Counted from the first letter of the stretch, positions 50,388 to 58,981 are shown. The stretch: 64,000 bases of DNA from Burkholderiales bacterium C2 (GCA_005503085.1 SCOI01000026.1:1-64000), one strand, 5' to 3'. Notes: generated by a model from the letters alone, not told the origin. Numbers and translations are program-made.

Positions 50388-52535
50388 TCAGGCCTGGGCG
50401 CCTGGTGGCGGCACGCTGCGCAAATCCTGCGCGACCCGGCCCTGCTGCAAGGTGATGACGCGCTGCGCCGCCGCAATCGTCTCCGGCCGGTGTGCGATCA
50501 CGATGCGGGTCAGCGGCAGCTGGCGCAGCGAGGCATTGACCTGGCGCTCGCGCTCCACGTCCAGTGCGCTGGTGGCCTCGTCGAGGAAGAGGAAGGCCGG
50601 CTTCTTGTACAGCGCGCGGGCCAGCAACACGCGCTGGCGCTGGCCGCCGGACAGGCTGGAGCCCATATCGCCGATCAGGCTTTCGTAGGCCATGGGCATC
50701 GCGACGATGTCCTCGTGCACGCAGGCCAGCACCGCGCAGCGCTCGATCCAGGCGGCATCGGCCTCGGGGTCGAAGAAGGAGATGTTGTCGGCGATGCTGC
50801 CGGCAAACAGCTGGTCGTCCTGCATCACCGTGCCGATGCGCGCACGCCAGTCTTGCAGGCCGATCTGCGACAGCGCCTGCTGGCCGAGCCGGATCTCGCC
50901 CGATTGCGGCGCATGGATGCCCAGCATCAGCTTCAGCAAGGTGGTCTTGCCGCAGCCCGAGGGGCCGACGATGGCGACCGACTCGCCGGCCTCGATGCGC
51001 AGGCTACAGCCGGAGATCACCTCGGGCTCGCCGTCGGCATAGCGGAACGACACCTCGCTCAGCTCCAGCGCCGCCGCCTGCTCGACCGGGCGGGGCAGGG
51101 CGGGGGCCTCGCTCGGCTCGGGCGCCGTCAGCACGATATCGGCAAGGCGCTCGCCCTGCAGGCCCAGCATCTTCAGGCTCACCGCCTTGTCGATCAGCGC
51201 GCTGATGCGCAGGCTGAACTGTTCCTTGTAGGCCATGAACGCGAACAGCATGCCCACCGACAGCTGCCGGTCCAGCACCAGCAGGGCGCCTAGCCAGATG
51301 ATGATGACGCGCTCCAGCCCGAACAGCAGCTTGTTGGCCACGCCCATGCCCAGCTCCAGCCGGTGCGTGCCGAGCTGGGCGTTCATGGTCTCGACCACCA
51401 GATTGGCAAAGCGCGCGCTGCGGTCGGCCTGGGCATTGAAGAGCTTGACGGCCTGGGCCCCGCGCAGCGACTCCAGGAAGTGGCTGGTCTGGCGCGCCTC
51501 GTGCACCAGGGCCTCCTCCGAGGCCAGCCGCAGCGGCCGGAAATAGACCCAGCGCAGCAGACCATAGGCCAGCACGGCGGCCAGCGCCACCAGGGCCAGA
51601 CGCGGGCTGTAGATCCACATCATCACCAGCGTGATCAGCACCATCAGCCCGTCCAGCAGGGCCTCGATGAAGTGGGTGGTCAGCGTCTGCTGCATCTGCT
51701 GCACGCTGCCGAAGCGCGACAGGATGTCGCCCAGATGGCGCTTCTCGAACCAGGCCAGCGGCAGGCGCAGCAGATGGGTGAACACATTGCTGAGCCACTG
51801 CAGGTTCAGGCTGGCCGAGAGCTGCAGCACGGCCCAGGAGCGCAGCGCACCGATGCCCACCTGCAGCAGCACCAAGAGACCGAAGCCCAGGCCCAGGGTC
51901 ACCAGCAGGTCGTGGTCGGCGCTGACCAGCACCCCGTCCACCACCCATTGCATGAAGAAGGGCGACAGCAGCACCAGCAGCTCCAGCGCCAGCGCCAAAG
52001 CCAGGATTTGGGCCAGCGAGCGCTTCAGCCCGGTGATGCGGCCCAGCAGCTGCTGCCAGCGGATCTTGGGCGGTGCCGGCTTGGGCGCGAAATCGGCGCC
52101 GGGCCGCAGTTCCAGCACCACGCCGGTGAAGTGGCGCGACAGCTCGGCCAGCGTGATCCAGCGCTGGCCGGCCACCGGGTCGTGCAGCAGCGCCCGGTCG
52201 CCGCGCACCTCGGCCAGCACGACGAAGTGCTTGAAGTCCCAGTGCAGGATGCAGGGCAGCTGCAGCTGGGCCAGATGCTCGGGTTCGGCGCGCAAGGCCC
52301 GGCTGGCCAGGCCCAGCTGGTCGGCCATCCGGACCAGGTCGGCCATCGTTGCGCCCTTCAGCGACAGCGAGAAGCGCCCGCGCAGCTCGGCCAGATCGCA
52401 GCGCTGGCCATGGAAGCTGGCCACCATCGCCAGGCAGGCCAGTGCGCATTCGGCGCCCTCGGTCTGCAGGATCAGCGGCAGCCTGGAGCGCCGGCCCAGG
52501 CCCAGGTGCAGGCGGTTCAACAAGGACTCAGACAC
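50388..52535 (-). CDS. Peptidase-containing ABC exporter (C39 / double-glycine leader type)
   Basis: A 715-residue protein with a GTG start. Residues 1-130 are a C39 peptidase with an intact triad: C30 in GAECALACLAM, H103 in FKHFVV and D119 in LLHDP; Q24 is the oxyanion Gln. A six-helix transporter domain spans about 155-430. The nucleotide-binding domain has Walker A VGPSGCGKTTLL, signature LSGGQRQR and Walker B AFLFLDEATSALD. Such exporters cut substrates after Gly-Gly while secreting them. The small precursor at 53825-53992, upstream in the same transcript, is the obvious substrate. The HlyD gene overlaps its start by eight bases. Confidence 0.93.
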   Translation of the reverse strand: MSESLLNRLHLGLGRRSRLPLILQTEGAECALACLAMVASFHGQRCDLAELRGRFSLSLKGATMADLVRMADQLGLASRALRAEPEHLAQLQLPCILHWDFKHFVVLAEVRGDRALLHDPVAGQRWITLAELSRHFTGVVLELRPGADFAPKPAPPKIRWQQLLGRITGLKRSLAQILALALALELLVLLSPFFMQWVVDGVLVSADHDLLVTLGLGFGLLVLLQVGIGALRSWAVLQLSASLNLQWLSNVFTHLLRLPLAWFEKRHLGDILSRFGSVQQMQQTLTTHFIEALLDGLMVLITLVMMWIYSPRLALVALAAVLAYGLLRWVYFRPLRLASEEALVHEARQTSHFLESLRGAQAVKLFNAQADRSARFANLVVETMNAQLGTHRLELGMGVANKLLFGLERVIIIWLGALLVLDRQLSVGMLFAFMAYKEQFSLRISALIDKAVSLKMLGLQGERLADIVLTAPEPSEAPALPRPVEQAAALELSEVSFRYADGEPEVISGCSLRIEAGESVAIVGPSGCGKTTLLKLMLGIHAPQSGEIRLGQQALSQIGLQDWRARIGTVMQDDQLFAGSIADNISFFDPEADAAWIERCAVLACVHEDIVAMPMAYESLIGDMGSSLSGGQRQRVLLARALYKKPAFLFLDEATSALDVERERQVNASLRQLPLTRIVIAHRPETIAAAQRVITLQQGRVAQDLRSVPPPGAQA

Positions 52536-53766
52536 GTCGGGCCAGACTCAGCAAAGGTTCGAAAATCCACTCGATCAGGCGGCGCTTCTCCAGCAGCACA
52601 TCGGCGTCCAGCTGCATGCCGACCGCCAGCGGCTGTTCCTGCCCGTAGGCGGCCACCGACTGATGTTCCAGGGCAACGGTAATGCGGTACAGCGGCTCGT
52701 TGCCGTTGTTCTCGCCCAGCGGTAGGGCGGCCAGATCCTGGCTCGCCAGTGGGGTGCGCGAGACCTGCAGCACCCGGCCGTGCTGATGGCCGAAGCGCTG
52801 ATAGGGGAAGGCCTGGTAGCGCAGGCGCACGGCCTGCTCGGGGCGTACAAAGCCGACCGCGCTGGACGGCGCATACAGATGGGCCAGCATCTGGGTCTGC
52901 GCCGGCAGCACCTGGGCCAGTGCCATCGAGGGGTTGACCGGCTGACCTGGCTCGGCCTGCACCGTGCTGACGACGCCATCGGCCGGCGCCCGCAGTATCA
53001 GCCGGCGCCGCGCCTCGGTCTCCAGGCCCAAAGCCTTCAGGCTGGCCAGGTCTCGGGCGATCTGGCCCTGCTGCACCTGGCTGCGCAAAGGCAGCTCGCG
53101 CGCCTCGGCCTGCAGGGCCAGCAGATCTCGCTGCGAGGCCTCGCGCTCGCGTGCCAGGTTCTGGGCCTGGGCCTGGGCCAGCAGCAGCTCCTGGCGCTTG
53201 TTCTGCAGCAGGGTGTCGGAGTAGAAGCCCTGCTGGCGCAGCGCCTCATGCTTGCCCAGATCCTCGCGCAGCAGGCGCAGCCGTTCGGCATAGGCCTGCG
53301 CCTCGACGGCGGCGGCGGCCAGCTCCCGCTGCAAGGTGGCGATGCGGGCCCGCAGGCTCTCGTCCTGCTGGCTGGCCAGGCGGCGCTGCTGCTCGGCTGC
53401 CGCATTCAGAGAAAGTTGGCGCTCGCTCAGGCTTTGTGCCACACCCTCGCCGGCACCACTGGCGGCGTCCAGGCTCAGCACGAACAGCACATCGCCGGCC
53501 TTGACTGCCTGGCCCTCGCTGACCTGGCGGGCCAGCACCGTGGCCGCCTGCGGCGAGCTGATGCGCAGCACGCCGCGGTCCGGCACCAGATAGCCGGCGA
53601 CACGGGCCTTGCGGCTGTACTCGGCCGTGCACAGAAAAGTGACGACCAAAAAAACACTGCCCACGGCAACAGCCGTGAGCAGCTTCAGCGAGAGGGGCCT
53701 GAGAAGTTGAATGCTGCCAAGCCAGGCTTGCTGCTGGCCGGCCAGCGCCTCTTTACGAAACAGCAT
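52528..53766 (-). CDS. HlyD/CvaA family periplasmic adaptor
   Basis: A 412-residue membrane-fusion protein. One N-terminal membrane helix (LLTAVAVGSVFLVVTFLCTA) and a lipoyl-like half (VLRISSPQAATVLARQVSEGQAVKAGDVL) flank a long coiled coil rich in Ala, Gln, Arg and Leu (about residues 115-255), followed by the second lipoyl half and beta-barrel. It bridges the ABC exporter to an outer-membrane TolC-type channel, which is not encoded here. It lies between the precursor gene and the exporter. Confidence 0.92.
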   Translation of the reverse strand: MLFRKEALAGQQQAWLGSIQLLRPLSLKLLTAVAVGSVFLVVTFLCTAEYSRKARVAGYLVPDRGVLRISSPQAATVLARQVSEGQAVKAGDVLFVLSLDAASGAGEGVAQSLSERQLSLNAAAEQQRRLASQQDESLRARIATLQRELAAAAVEAQAYAERLRLLREDLGKHEALRQQGFYSDTLLQNKRQELLLAQAQAQNLAREREASQRDLLALQAEARELPLRSQVQQGQIARDLASLKALGLETEARRRLILRAPADGVVSTVQAEPGQPVNPSMALAQVLPAQTQMLAHLYAPSSAVGFVRPEQAVRLRYQAFPYQRFGHQHGRVLQVSRTPLASQDLAALPLGENNGNEPLYRITVALEHQSVAAYGQEQPLAVGMQLDADVLLEKRRLIEWIFEPLLSLARRV

Positions 53767-53824
53767 TCAGACTCGGCACAAAGATGCCCGCTCGCGCGAG
53801 CCGATGACAGCGAGAACTTGTGAT

Positions 53825-53992
53825 TTACCAGGTGCTCTTGGGGGCCTGGGTGGACAGGATCTGTGCGCCCCAGGTGCTCTTCGGTGCACCGCCGCTGACC
53901 AGATGCAGCAGGCTGGCGTCAATTTCGCGGGGTGCTGCCAGCTTGTCGTTCGACAGGGTTTGCGACGGGGAAACTTGCTTTTGGTTTTGCAT
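53825..53992 (-). CDS. Double-glycine leader precursor peptide with repeated APKSTW core
   Basis: A 55-residue peptide from the ATG at 53992, with GGAG seven bases upstream. Residues 1-35 are a leader ending DASLLHLVSGG; hydrophobic residues stand at -4 (Val), -7 (Leu) and -12 (Ile) relative to the cut, as C39 peptidases require. Cleavage after Gly35 gives a 20-residue product with APKSTW at both ends around GAQILSTQ, and two Lys-x-x-Trp pairs. A small palindrome (GCTCGCGCGAGC, 53790-53801) lies between it and hlyD. A longer start at 54073 is unlikely. It could be a secreted signal, a microcin or a modified peptide. Confidence 0.85.
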   Translation of the reverse strand: MQNQKQVSPSQTLSNDKLAAPREIDASLLHLVSGGAPKSTWGAQILSTQAPKSTW

Positions 53993-54065
53993 GACCGGCT
54001 CCAAATTCGTTGAAGTGCGAGGAAGTGCACAGAACGAATTTGAGCAGCAAGAACATTCATGAGTA

Positions 54066-54083
54066 ACTGTCAACTCTTACAGT
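54066..54083. promoter_or_regulatory. lux-box-like palindrome upstream of the precursor gene
   Basis: ACTGTcaactcttACAGT has perfect 5-base arms and the CT-N12-AG spacing of LuxR-family binding sites. It lies 74 bases upstream of the precursor ATG and overlaps a minus-strand TTGACA; no good -10 follows at the usual distance, as expected of an activator-dependent promoter. Confidence 0.65.
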
Positions 54084-54103
54084 GGGGGATGTACGGCAGC
54101 GTG

Positions 54104-54817
54104 CTAGCGTATTAGGCCTAAGCGCAACGCTTTGAGAACGGCTTGATGCTTGTTATGGCTGCCCAGCTTGTGCATCGCGTTATTGATATGCAGCACCGCC
54201 GTCCGCTCGGTGATGCTCAATATCGTGCCGACCTCCCAGGCCGTCTTGCCCTCCATGGTCCAGCGCAGGCATTCGAGCTCGCGCGGCGTCAGCTTGGGCG
54301 CGTCCAGCTGCTGCTCCGGCGGCAGCAGCACGCGCATCGCCGCATCCAGCGCATGGACCGCAAACAGCTGCAGATCGGCCACCAGCCGGGTCAGCTCGGT
54401 GGCGTCCTTGGGCAAGGCCTTGTCGCGGTCCACCCCCAGCACGAAGTGCCGCCCCTCGGGCAGATGCAGGGCCAGGCAGATGCCGGTTCGATAGCCAAAG
54501 CGCGCCTGGGTTTCCCATAGGTCGCCCGCACCCTCTCTCGCATAGGTTTTTTGATCCCAGACGATTGGAACGCTATGACGCTTGCAATGCTGCATCACCG
54601 GGTCTTGCCGACCGAGCTGGGGGCTGTCCATCGCCTCCCTAAATCCCGGAGGGCAGTTGTCGATAACGATGAACTCCGACTTGCTGATCGCATGGTCGAC
54701 CACGGTGATCGCCGAGAAGGTCTCGAATTCCAAGGCTTCCGTGAAGCGGCTGATCTCCCCGCGAAATTCATCACGGGTTCTGGCTTCGAGCACCGACTGG
54801 TAACCGCCCTGCAGCAT
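54104..54817 (-). CDS. LuxR-family regulator with N-terminal autoinducer-binding-like domain, no linked luxI
   Basis: 237 residues. Residues ~15-165 resemble the autoinducer-binding domain (DNCPPGFREAMDSP, GRQDPVMQH and VPIVWDQKTY). The C-terminal HTH is LTPRELECLRWTMEGKTAWEVGTIL with TERTAVLHINNAMHKLG, a standard LuxR type. By reading the alignment, the acyl-homoserine-lactone contacts Trp57 and Tyr61 of TraR are Phe and Met, while Asp70 and Trp85 equivalents are kept. Altered pocket residues and the lack of luxI suggest a different ligand. It is the first gene of the leftward run luxR, precursor, hlyD, exporter; a second lux-box-like site is upstream. Confidence 0.88.
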   Translation of the reverse strand: MLQGGYQSVLEARTRDEFRGEISRFTEALEFETFSAITVVDHAISKSEFIVIDNCPPGFREAMDSPQLGRQDPVMQHCKRHSVPIVWDQKTYAREGAGDLWETQARFGYRTGICLALHLPEGRHFVLGVDRDKALPKDATELTRLVADLQLFAVHALDAAMRVLLPPEQQLDAPKLTPRELECLRWTMEGKTAWEVGTILSITERTAVLHINNAMHKLGSHNKHQAVLKALRLGLIR

Positions 54818-54874
54818 CTAACTTGTTTCCAATGGCTTGACCGGGCCGCAGCTGCGGCGCCGGACGTCATATCC

Positions 54875-54890
54875 CTGACAAGGTTTACAG
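54875..54890. promoter_or_regulatory. lux-box-like palindrome upstream of luxR
   Basis: CTGACAAGGTTTACAG also has CT-N12-AG spacing and matches the site before the precursor gene at 12 of 16 bases (CTG, CAA, TTACAG shared). It lies 58 bases upstream of the luxR start, between luxR and the divergent hypothetical gene at 54973. Confidence 0.55.
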
Positions 54891-54972
54891 CTAGCGATTT
54901 ACGTTGCCCGTCAGCAAACTGGCAAGACCCAGAACGCTTGGTTCCACAACCGCACCCGAAAATCTATAGACA

Positions 54973-55341
54973 ATGACTCCAGCTTGGATTGTGTACGCAT
55001 GGCCACGGATTTTGTGTGAGGCGGAACGCGCACCGCGTCTGCATTTCGCGCATTTAAGCACCCGGGTGTTGGTGTCGGGAGACGCCGAGCATCCGGCCCT
55101 GGGGCAAACCCTGTGGACCGGTGAATCCGACAGCGGCGCCGCCGGGGTCGCCTGGGACTGGATCCGTCTGCCCGAGGGCGTGGTCGCGATGGTCGATCCG
55201 ATGTCGCTGGTGACCAATCTACAGTTCCTGAGCCCGGCCGGCGAGGTGCTGGCGCCCATGCAATCGGTGCTGCAGCTCAACGAGATTGTCCATGCGCTGC
55301 CCTGGCAGAACGAGGTGCAGCGCGTGCTCGGTCTGCACTGA
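54973..55341 (+). CDS. Hypothetical protein divergent from the luxR regulator
   Basis: A 122-residue protein beginning MTPAWIVYAWPRILCEAERAPRLHF. It is rich in Trp, Val and Pro, with no signal peptide or membrane helix, and contains VAMVDPMSLVTNLQFLSP and LPWQNEVQRVLGLH. No family is recognised. It shares the 155-base gap holding a lux-box-like site with luxR, so it may be a member of the same regulon. Confidence 0.6.
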   Translation: MTPAWIVYAWPRILCEAERAPRLHFAHLSTRVLVSGDAEHPALGQTLWTGESDSGAAGVAWDWIRLPEGVVAMVDPMSLVTNLQFLSPAGEVLAPMQSVLQLNEIVHALPWQNEVQRVLGLH

Positions 55342-55358
55342 AGCGATCCAGCACTTCC

Positions 55359-56537
55359 TCACCGGGCTACCGCGCTGCGCATCGAGCGGGCCACGAAGGC
55401 CAGGCAGACCCAGGTCAGCGCCACGCCCACCGCCATCGAAGGCAGCAGCTTGGGCCAGGGCAGCGCCTCGCCCTTGAGCACCAGCATCATCAGGCTGTTC
55501 TGCGCCAGGCCCGGCACCCAGTAGTACCAGGCCGCCTCGCCGCCCGGGTTCAAGAGGCTCACCATCGGCGCCAAGGCCACCAGGGTGATGACGATGGTGG
55601 TGCTGGCTTGGGCTTCCTTGAAGGTCTTGGTGCGGATCGCGATGGCCATCAGCAGCGCGCCCAGCCCGGCCGCCAGCGGCAGCTGCAGCAGCACGAACAC
55701 CGCCACCTCGTAGCCGCCGAACTGGAACATCGCCTGCAGGCTGTCGCTCTGGATCAGGCGCTGGGCCGGGATGAAGCTCAGATTGGCCAGCACGGCCACT
55801 ACCATGCCCAGCAGGGCCACCGCGCCCCATTTGCCCAGCACCAGGGCCATATGCGGGGCCGGGTTCATCAGGAGCGGCTCCAGCGAGCCGCGCTCGCGCT
55901 CGCCCGAGGTGCTGTCCAGCGCGGCGGTCAGCGCGCCGTAGAGCACGGCCATGATGATGAACATCGGCACGATCGCCGTCAGCCGCGCCGCGCGCGCCTG
56001 CGTGCTGGCCAGATCGCGCTCCTCCACCAGCACCGGCTGCAGCAGGCTGGCCGAGACGCCGCGCAGCGCCAGCAGCACGCCGGCGCGCTCGCGGTTGAAG
56101 CCCTGCAGCAGCCGGCCCAGCGTGCCGACGCTGGCGCTGGCGCGCTGATTGGCACTGTCGCTGACCAGCTCCACAGCCGGCTGCTCACCGCGCGCCAGCG
56201 CGGCCTCGAAGTCCGGGCCTATCACCAGCACCGGATCGAGCAGGGTGGTGGCACGCAGCCCGGCCTCGTAGTCGGCCGGCGCGGTCTTGATCGTGTAGGT
56301 CTGGCGCTCCAGGAAGTTGCGCAGGGTCGGCGCGTGTTCGATGCCGACGACCAGGATCTCGCGCTTTTCGGCCCGCTCCTCCAGAGAGGCGATCAGGCCG
56401 GACAAGGCCAGCAGCAGCAGCGGCCCCATCAGCACCGCCGGAATCAGCAGCCTCAGCAGGGTGCGGCGGTCGCGCAGCGCATCGACCACCTCCTTGGCAA
56501 ACACCACCCGCAGCGCGCGCGTGAAACTCTTGCTCAT
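55359..56537 (-). CDS. ABC-2 type permease (NatB-like)
   Basis: A 392-residue membrane protein with one N-terminal helix (LIPAVLMGPLLLLALSGLIASL), a large extracytoplasmic loop, and five further helices from about residue 190 (IVPMFIIMAVLYGALTAALDS, SGERERGSLEPLLMNPAP). This is the NatB/YhaP plan of Na+ or drug exporters. Its ATG overlaps the stop of the ATPase gene (ATGA). Confidence 0.88.
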   Translation of the reverse strand: MSKSFTRALRVVFAKEVVDALRDRRTLLRLLIPAVLMGPLLLLALSGLIASLEERAEKREILVVGIEHAPTLRNFLERQTYTIKTAPADYEAGLRATTLLDPVLVIGPDFEAALARGEQPAVELVSDSANQRASASVGTLGRLLQGFNRERAGVLLALRGVSASLLQPVLVEERDLASTQARAARLTAIVPMFIIMAVLYGALTAALDSTSGERERGSLEPLLMNPAPHMALVLGKWGAVALLGMVVAVLANLSFIPAQRLIQSDSLQAMFQFGGYEVAVFVLLQLPLAAGLGALLMAIAIRTKTFKEAQASTTIVITLVALAPMVSLLNPGGEAAWYYWVPGLAQNSLMMLVLKGEALPWPKLLPSMAVGVALTWVCLAFVARSMRSAVAR

Positions 56538-57322
56538 GGCCGTGCCTCCAGTGTGTCGGCAAACGCCAGCGCCACGAAGGCGTCCTCGAAGCGCTGCTGT
56601 CCGGTGCGCTCCAGCAGCGCCGCCACCGAGCCCTCGGCCACAGACCGCCCCTGAGCCATCACGACGACATGGTCACACAGCAGCTCGACCTCCTGCATGA
56701 TGTGGCTGGAGAAGACGATGCATTTGCTGCCCCCGGCCGGCGAGCGCAGATGGCGCAGCGCCTCGCGCAGCGCGCGGGTGGCCAGCACATCGAGCCCGTT
56801 GGTCGGCTCGTCCAGCACGATATTGGCGGGGTCATGCACCAGGGCGCGGGCCAGCGCGGTCTTCATCCGTTCGCCCTGGCTGAAGCCCTCGCTGCGCCGG
56901 TCCAGGATGGCGCGCATGTCCAGCAGCTCGGCCAGCGCCTCGGCGCGCGCATGGGCCGCCTCCGCCTCCATGCCCTGCAGCCGCCCGAAATAGACGATGT
57001 TCTCGCGCGCCGACAGGCGCGGATAGAGGCCATGGGCATCGCCCAGCACCCCCATGCGCGCCAGCGCCTGCTGCGGTGCCTGCCGCACATCGATGCCGTC
57101 GACGCTGATCGCGCCGCTGTCCGGCGCGAACAGGCCCGCCAGCATGCGCAGGCTGGTGGTCTTGCCGGCGCCGTTCGGTCCCAGCAGTCCGGTGATGCGG
57201 CCGTTCGGTGCCTCCAGATCGAGATGCTGCACCGCCCGCACGATCTGCTTCGGGGCGCGCTTGAACACCGAGCCGCCGGGCCGGGACGTGAACTGCTTGC
57301 TGAGCTGGCTGATGCTGATCAT
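56534..57322 (-). CDS. ABC transporter ATP-binding protein (NatA-like)
   Basis: A 262-residue ATPase: Walker A GLLGPNGAGKTTSLRMLAGLF, shown by key part GPNGAGKTTS; signature FSQGERMKTALARAL, with Walker B NIVLDEPTNGLD. It pairs with the permease downstream. The start at 57322 overlaps the stop of the alpha/beta hydrolase gene (ATGA), so hydrolase, ATPase and permease are one translation-coupled operon. Confidence 0.92.
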   Translation of the reverse strand: MISISQLSKQFTSRPGGSVFKRAPKQIVRAVQHLDLEAPNGRITGLLGPNGAGKTTSLRMLAGLFAPDSGAISVDGIDVRQAPQQALARMGVLGDAHGLYPRLSARENIVYFGRLQGMEAEAAHARAEALAELLDMRAILDRRSEGFSQGERMKTALARALVHDPANIVLDEPTNGLDVLATRALREALRHLRSPAGGSKCIVFSSHIMQEVELLCDHVVVMAQGRSVAEGSVAALLERTGQQRFEDAFVALAFADTLEARP

Positions 57323-58770
57323 CGCGTCGCGGTCTGGATGGGGAATACCGCCGTCGGGCGTGGCATCTTGGCGGCGCAAGCGGCCTCGACGGCCAGCGCC
57401 TCGGCCTCGGTCTTGCTGTTGATGAAACGGTGCAGCAGCTCGCCCATGCAGGCGATGGACAGCACGCCGTGCCCGGCCGCCGGCACCTGCAGATGGCGGG
57501 CCTTGGGGCCCAGCGCGCCGGCGATGCGCTCGCCATGGCGCGGCGGTGTCACCGGGTCGGCCCCGCCGCTGAGCAGCAGCACCGGCGCGGGCGCGGCGCC
57601 CACCCGGTAGAAGGCCTCGGCCACCGTGCCGCGCGGCCACTGCGCGCAGGCCTGTCGGTAGAACTCGGCATCGATGCGGCCGAAGTCGGCGCCCGGCGCC
57701 TCGGCCGTGCGCTCCAGGCGCGGCAGGTCCTCGCTGCAGATCACCGACAAGTGCATGCCCATCGCCAGCTTGCCGCTGCGGCCGCTGCCCAGCGCGCCGC
57801 TCAGCCCCGAGATCGCCTCGAAGCGGCCACCGGCCGCCGCATTGATCGCGGCCGGCAGCCCGGCTGCGTAGGCCGGCACATACATGGGCGCGCGCACCGC
57901 CCGCATCAGCAGCTCGCGCGTGATCGTCAGCCGCTCGGGCGCGCCGCTGAGCGGATGCGCCAGCACCACCTGCCGAGGCAGGCCTTGCAGCAGGGTCGCC
58001 CAGTCCTGGCGCAGCCGGGGAAAGGCGGTCTTGCAGGCGGCTTCGTCCTCGCAGGCCTTGAAGACCGCGTCCAGCGCCGCCTGCCCGTCGGTCGAGAAAC
58101 TGGCCGGCAAGGCCATATCGGGCGGCGCCATGCCGTCCAGCACCGTGCGGCGCACCCGCTGCGGAAACAGGCGTTGATATTCCAGCGCGGCGCGTGTGCC
58201 GTAGGAGGCGCCGACCAGATTCCATTGCGCGGCGCCGAGCTGCTCGCGCACTGCGTCGAAGTCCTGCATCGCGATCGTCGTGGTGTAGAAGCGCAGATCG
58301 CCATGGGGCAGCTTCTGCAGCTCGATCAGGCATTGCGCCAGGCGGCGCTGCTGGGCCTGCGGATCCAGCGCCTCGGCCATCGCCAGTCGGCTGTCATCGG
58401 CGCATTGCAGCGGCGCCGAGCGGCCGGTGCCGCGCTGGTCGATGAAGACCAGGTCGCGCCGGTTGTTCAGCCGCGCGAGCCGGGGCAGTACCCGGCCGGC
58501 GATCTCGATCGCACTCTGCCCGGGCCCGCCGGCGAGCAGCAGCACCGGGTCGGGCTGCTTATTGCGCGCCATCGCCGGCACCACCAGGTAGTGGACGGTG
58601 ATCTGCCGGCCCTGCGGCTGGCCGGGGTCCAGCGGCCGCTGCAGCCGGCCGCAGCGTAGCTCGGTGGCTACGCCCTCGACGCGGCAGGGCTCGGTGGGGC
58701 CGGGTGTTGCCGCAGCCGGCTGGCCCAGCGCGGCGGCCAGCAGGGCCAGCGCCCATACTCGTCTGCTCAT
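57319..58770 (-). CDS. Secreted alpha/beta hydrolase, tripeptidyl-aminopeptidase/prolyl-aminopeptidase-like
   Basis: 483 residues from the ATG at 58770 (AAGGAGGAT upstream). Signal peptide (VWALALLAAALGQPAAA). The S33-like core has LLLAGGPGQSAIE, RDLVFIDQRGTGRS, the nucleophile GASYGTRAALEY and a C-terminal TAP-like domain (VLLLSGGADPVTPPRHG and the catalytic His in PAAGHGVLSIACM). It probably removes N-terminal residues or hydrolyses peptides in the periplasm. It is first in an operon with a NatAB-like exporter. Confidence 0.87.
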   Translation of the reverse strand: MSRRVWALALLAAALGQPAAATPGPTEPCRVEGVATELRCGRLQRPLDPGQPQGRQITVHYLVVPAMARNKQPDPVLLLAGGPGQSAIEIAGRVLPRLARLNNRRDLVFIDQRGTGRSAPLQCADDSRLAMAEALDPQAQQRRLAQCLIELQKLPHGDLRFYTTTIAMQDFDAVREQLGAAQWNLVGASYGTRAALEYQRLFPQRVRRTVLDGMAPPDMALPASFSTDGQAALDAVFKACEDEAACKTAFPRLRQDWATLLQGLPRQVVLAHPLSGAPERLTITRELLMRAVRAPMYVPAYAAGLPAAINAAAGGRFEAISGLSGALGSGRSGKLAMGMHLSVICSEDLPRLERTAEAPGADFGRIDAEFYRQACAQWPRGTVAEAFYRVGAAPAPVLLLSGGADPVTPPRHGERIAGALGPKARHLQVPAAGHGVLSIACMGELLHRFINSKTEAEALAVEAACAAKMPRPTAVFPIQTATR

Positions 58771-58981
58771 GGATCCACATCCTCCTTGGTGCGCAGGGAT
58801 TATGAGCAGGCTTGCGGCGCGTGCCGCGCGGCAATGTCGCGAACGGTGGCGGTTGCGGAGCGAAAAGTGGAATCTGGCGGCGGATGGAGGAGAGGCTTCA
58901 TTCCTCGGCCAAAATCGGCGCGATGGACCAGAGCCTGAAACCAGCGAGTGCTGCCGGCACACCGGGATGGGCCGTGCGAGC

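Noticed and set aside
50340-50390. C/G-rich hairpins near the exporter 3' end as a CRISPR-like or mobile repeat
   Set aside because: It looks like the short palindromic intergenic sequence common in GC-rich Burkholderiales; a similar CCCCTCGGGGG hairpin occurs between queD and queE. There is no array or spacer structure.
53825-54073. An 82-residue form of the precursor starting at 54073
   Set aside because: The extra N-terminus (Cys-rich) overlaps the lux-box/promoter region and has no ribosome site, whereas the ATG at 53992 has GGAG at good spacing and gives a normal-length leader.
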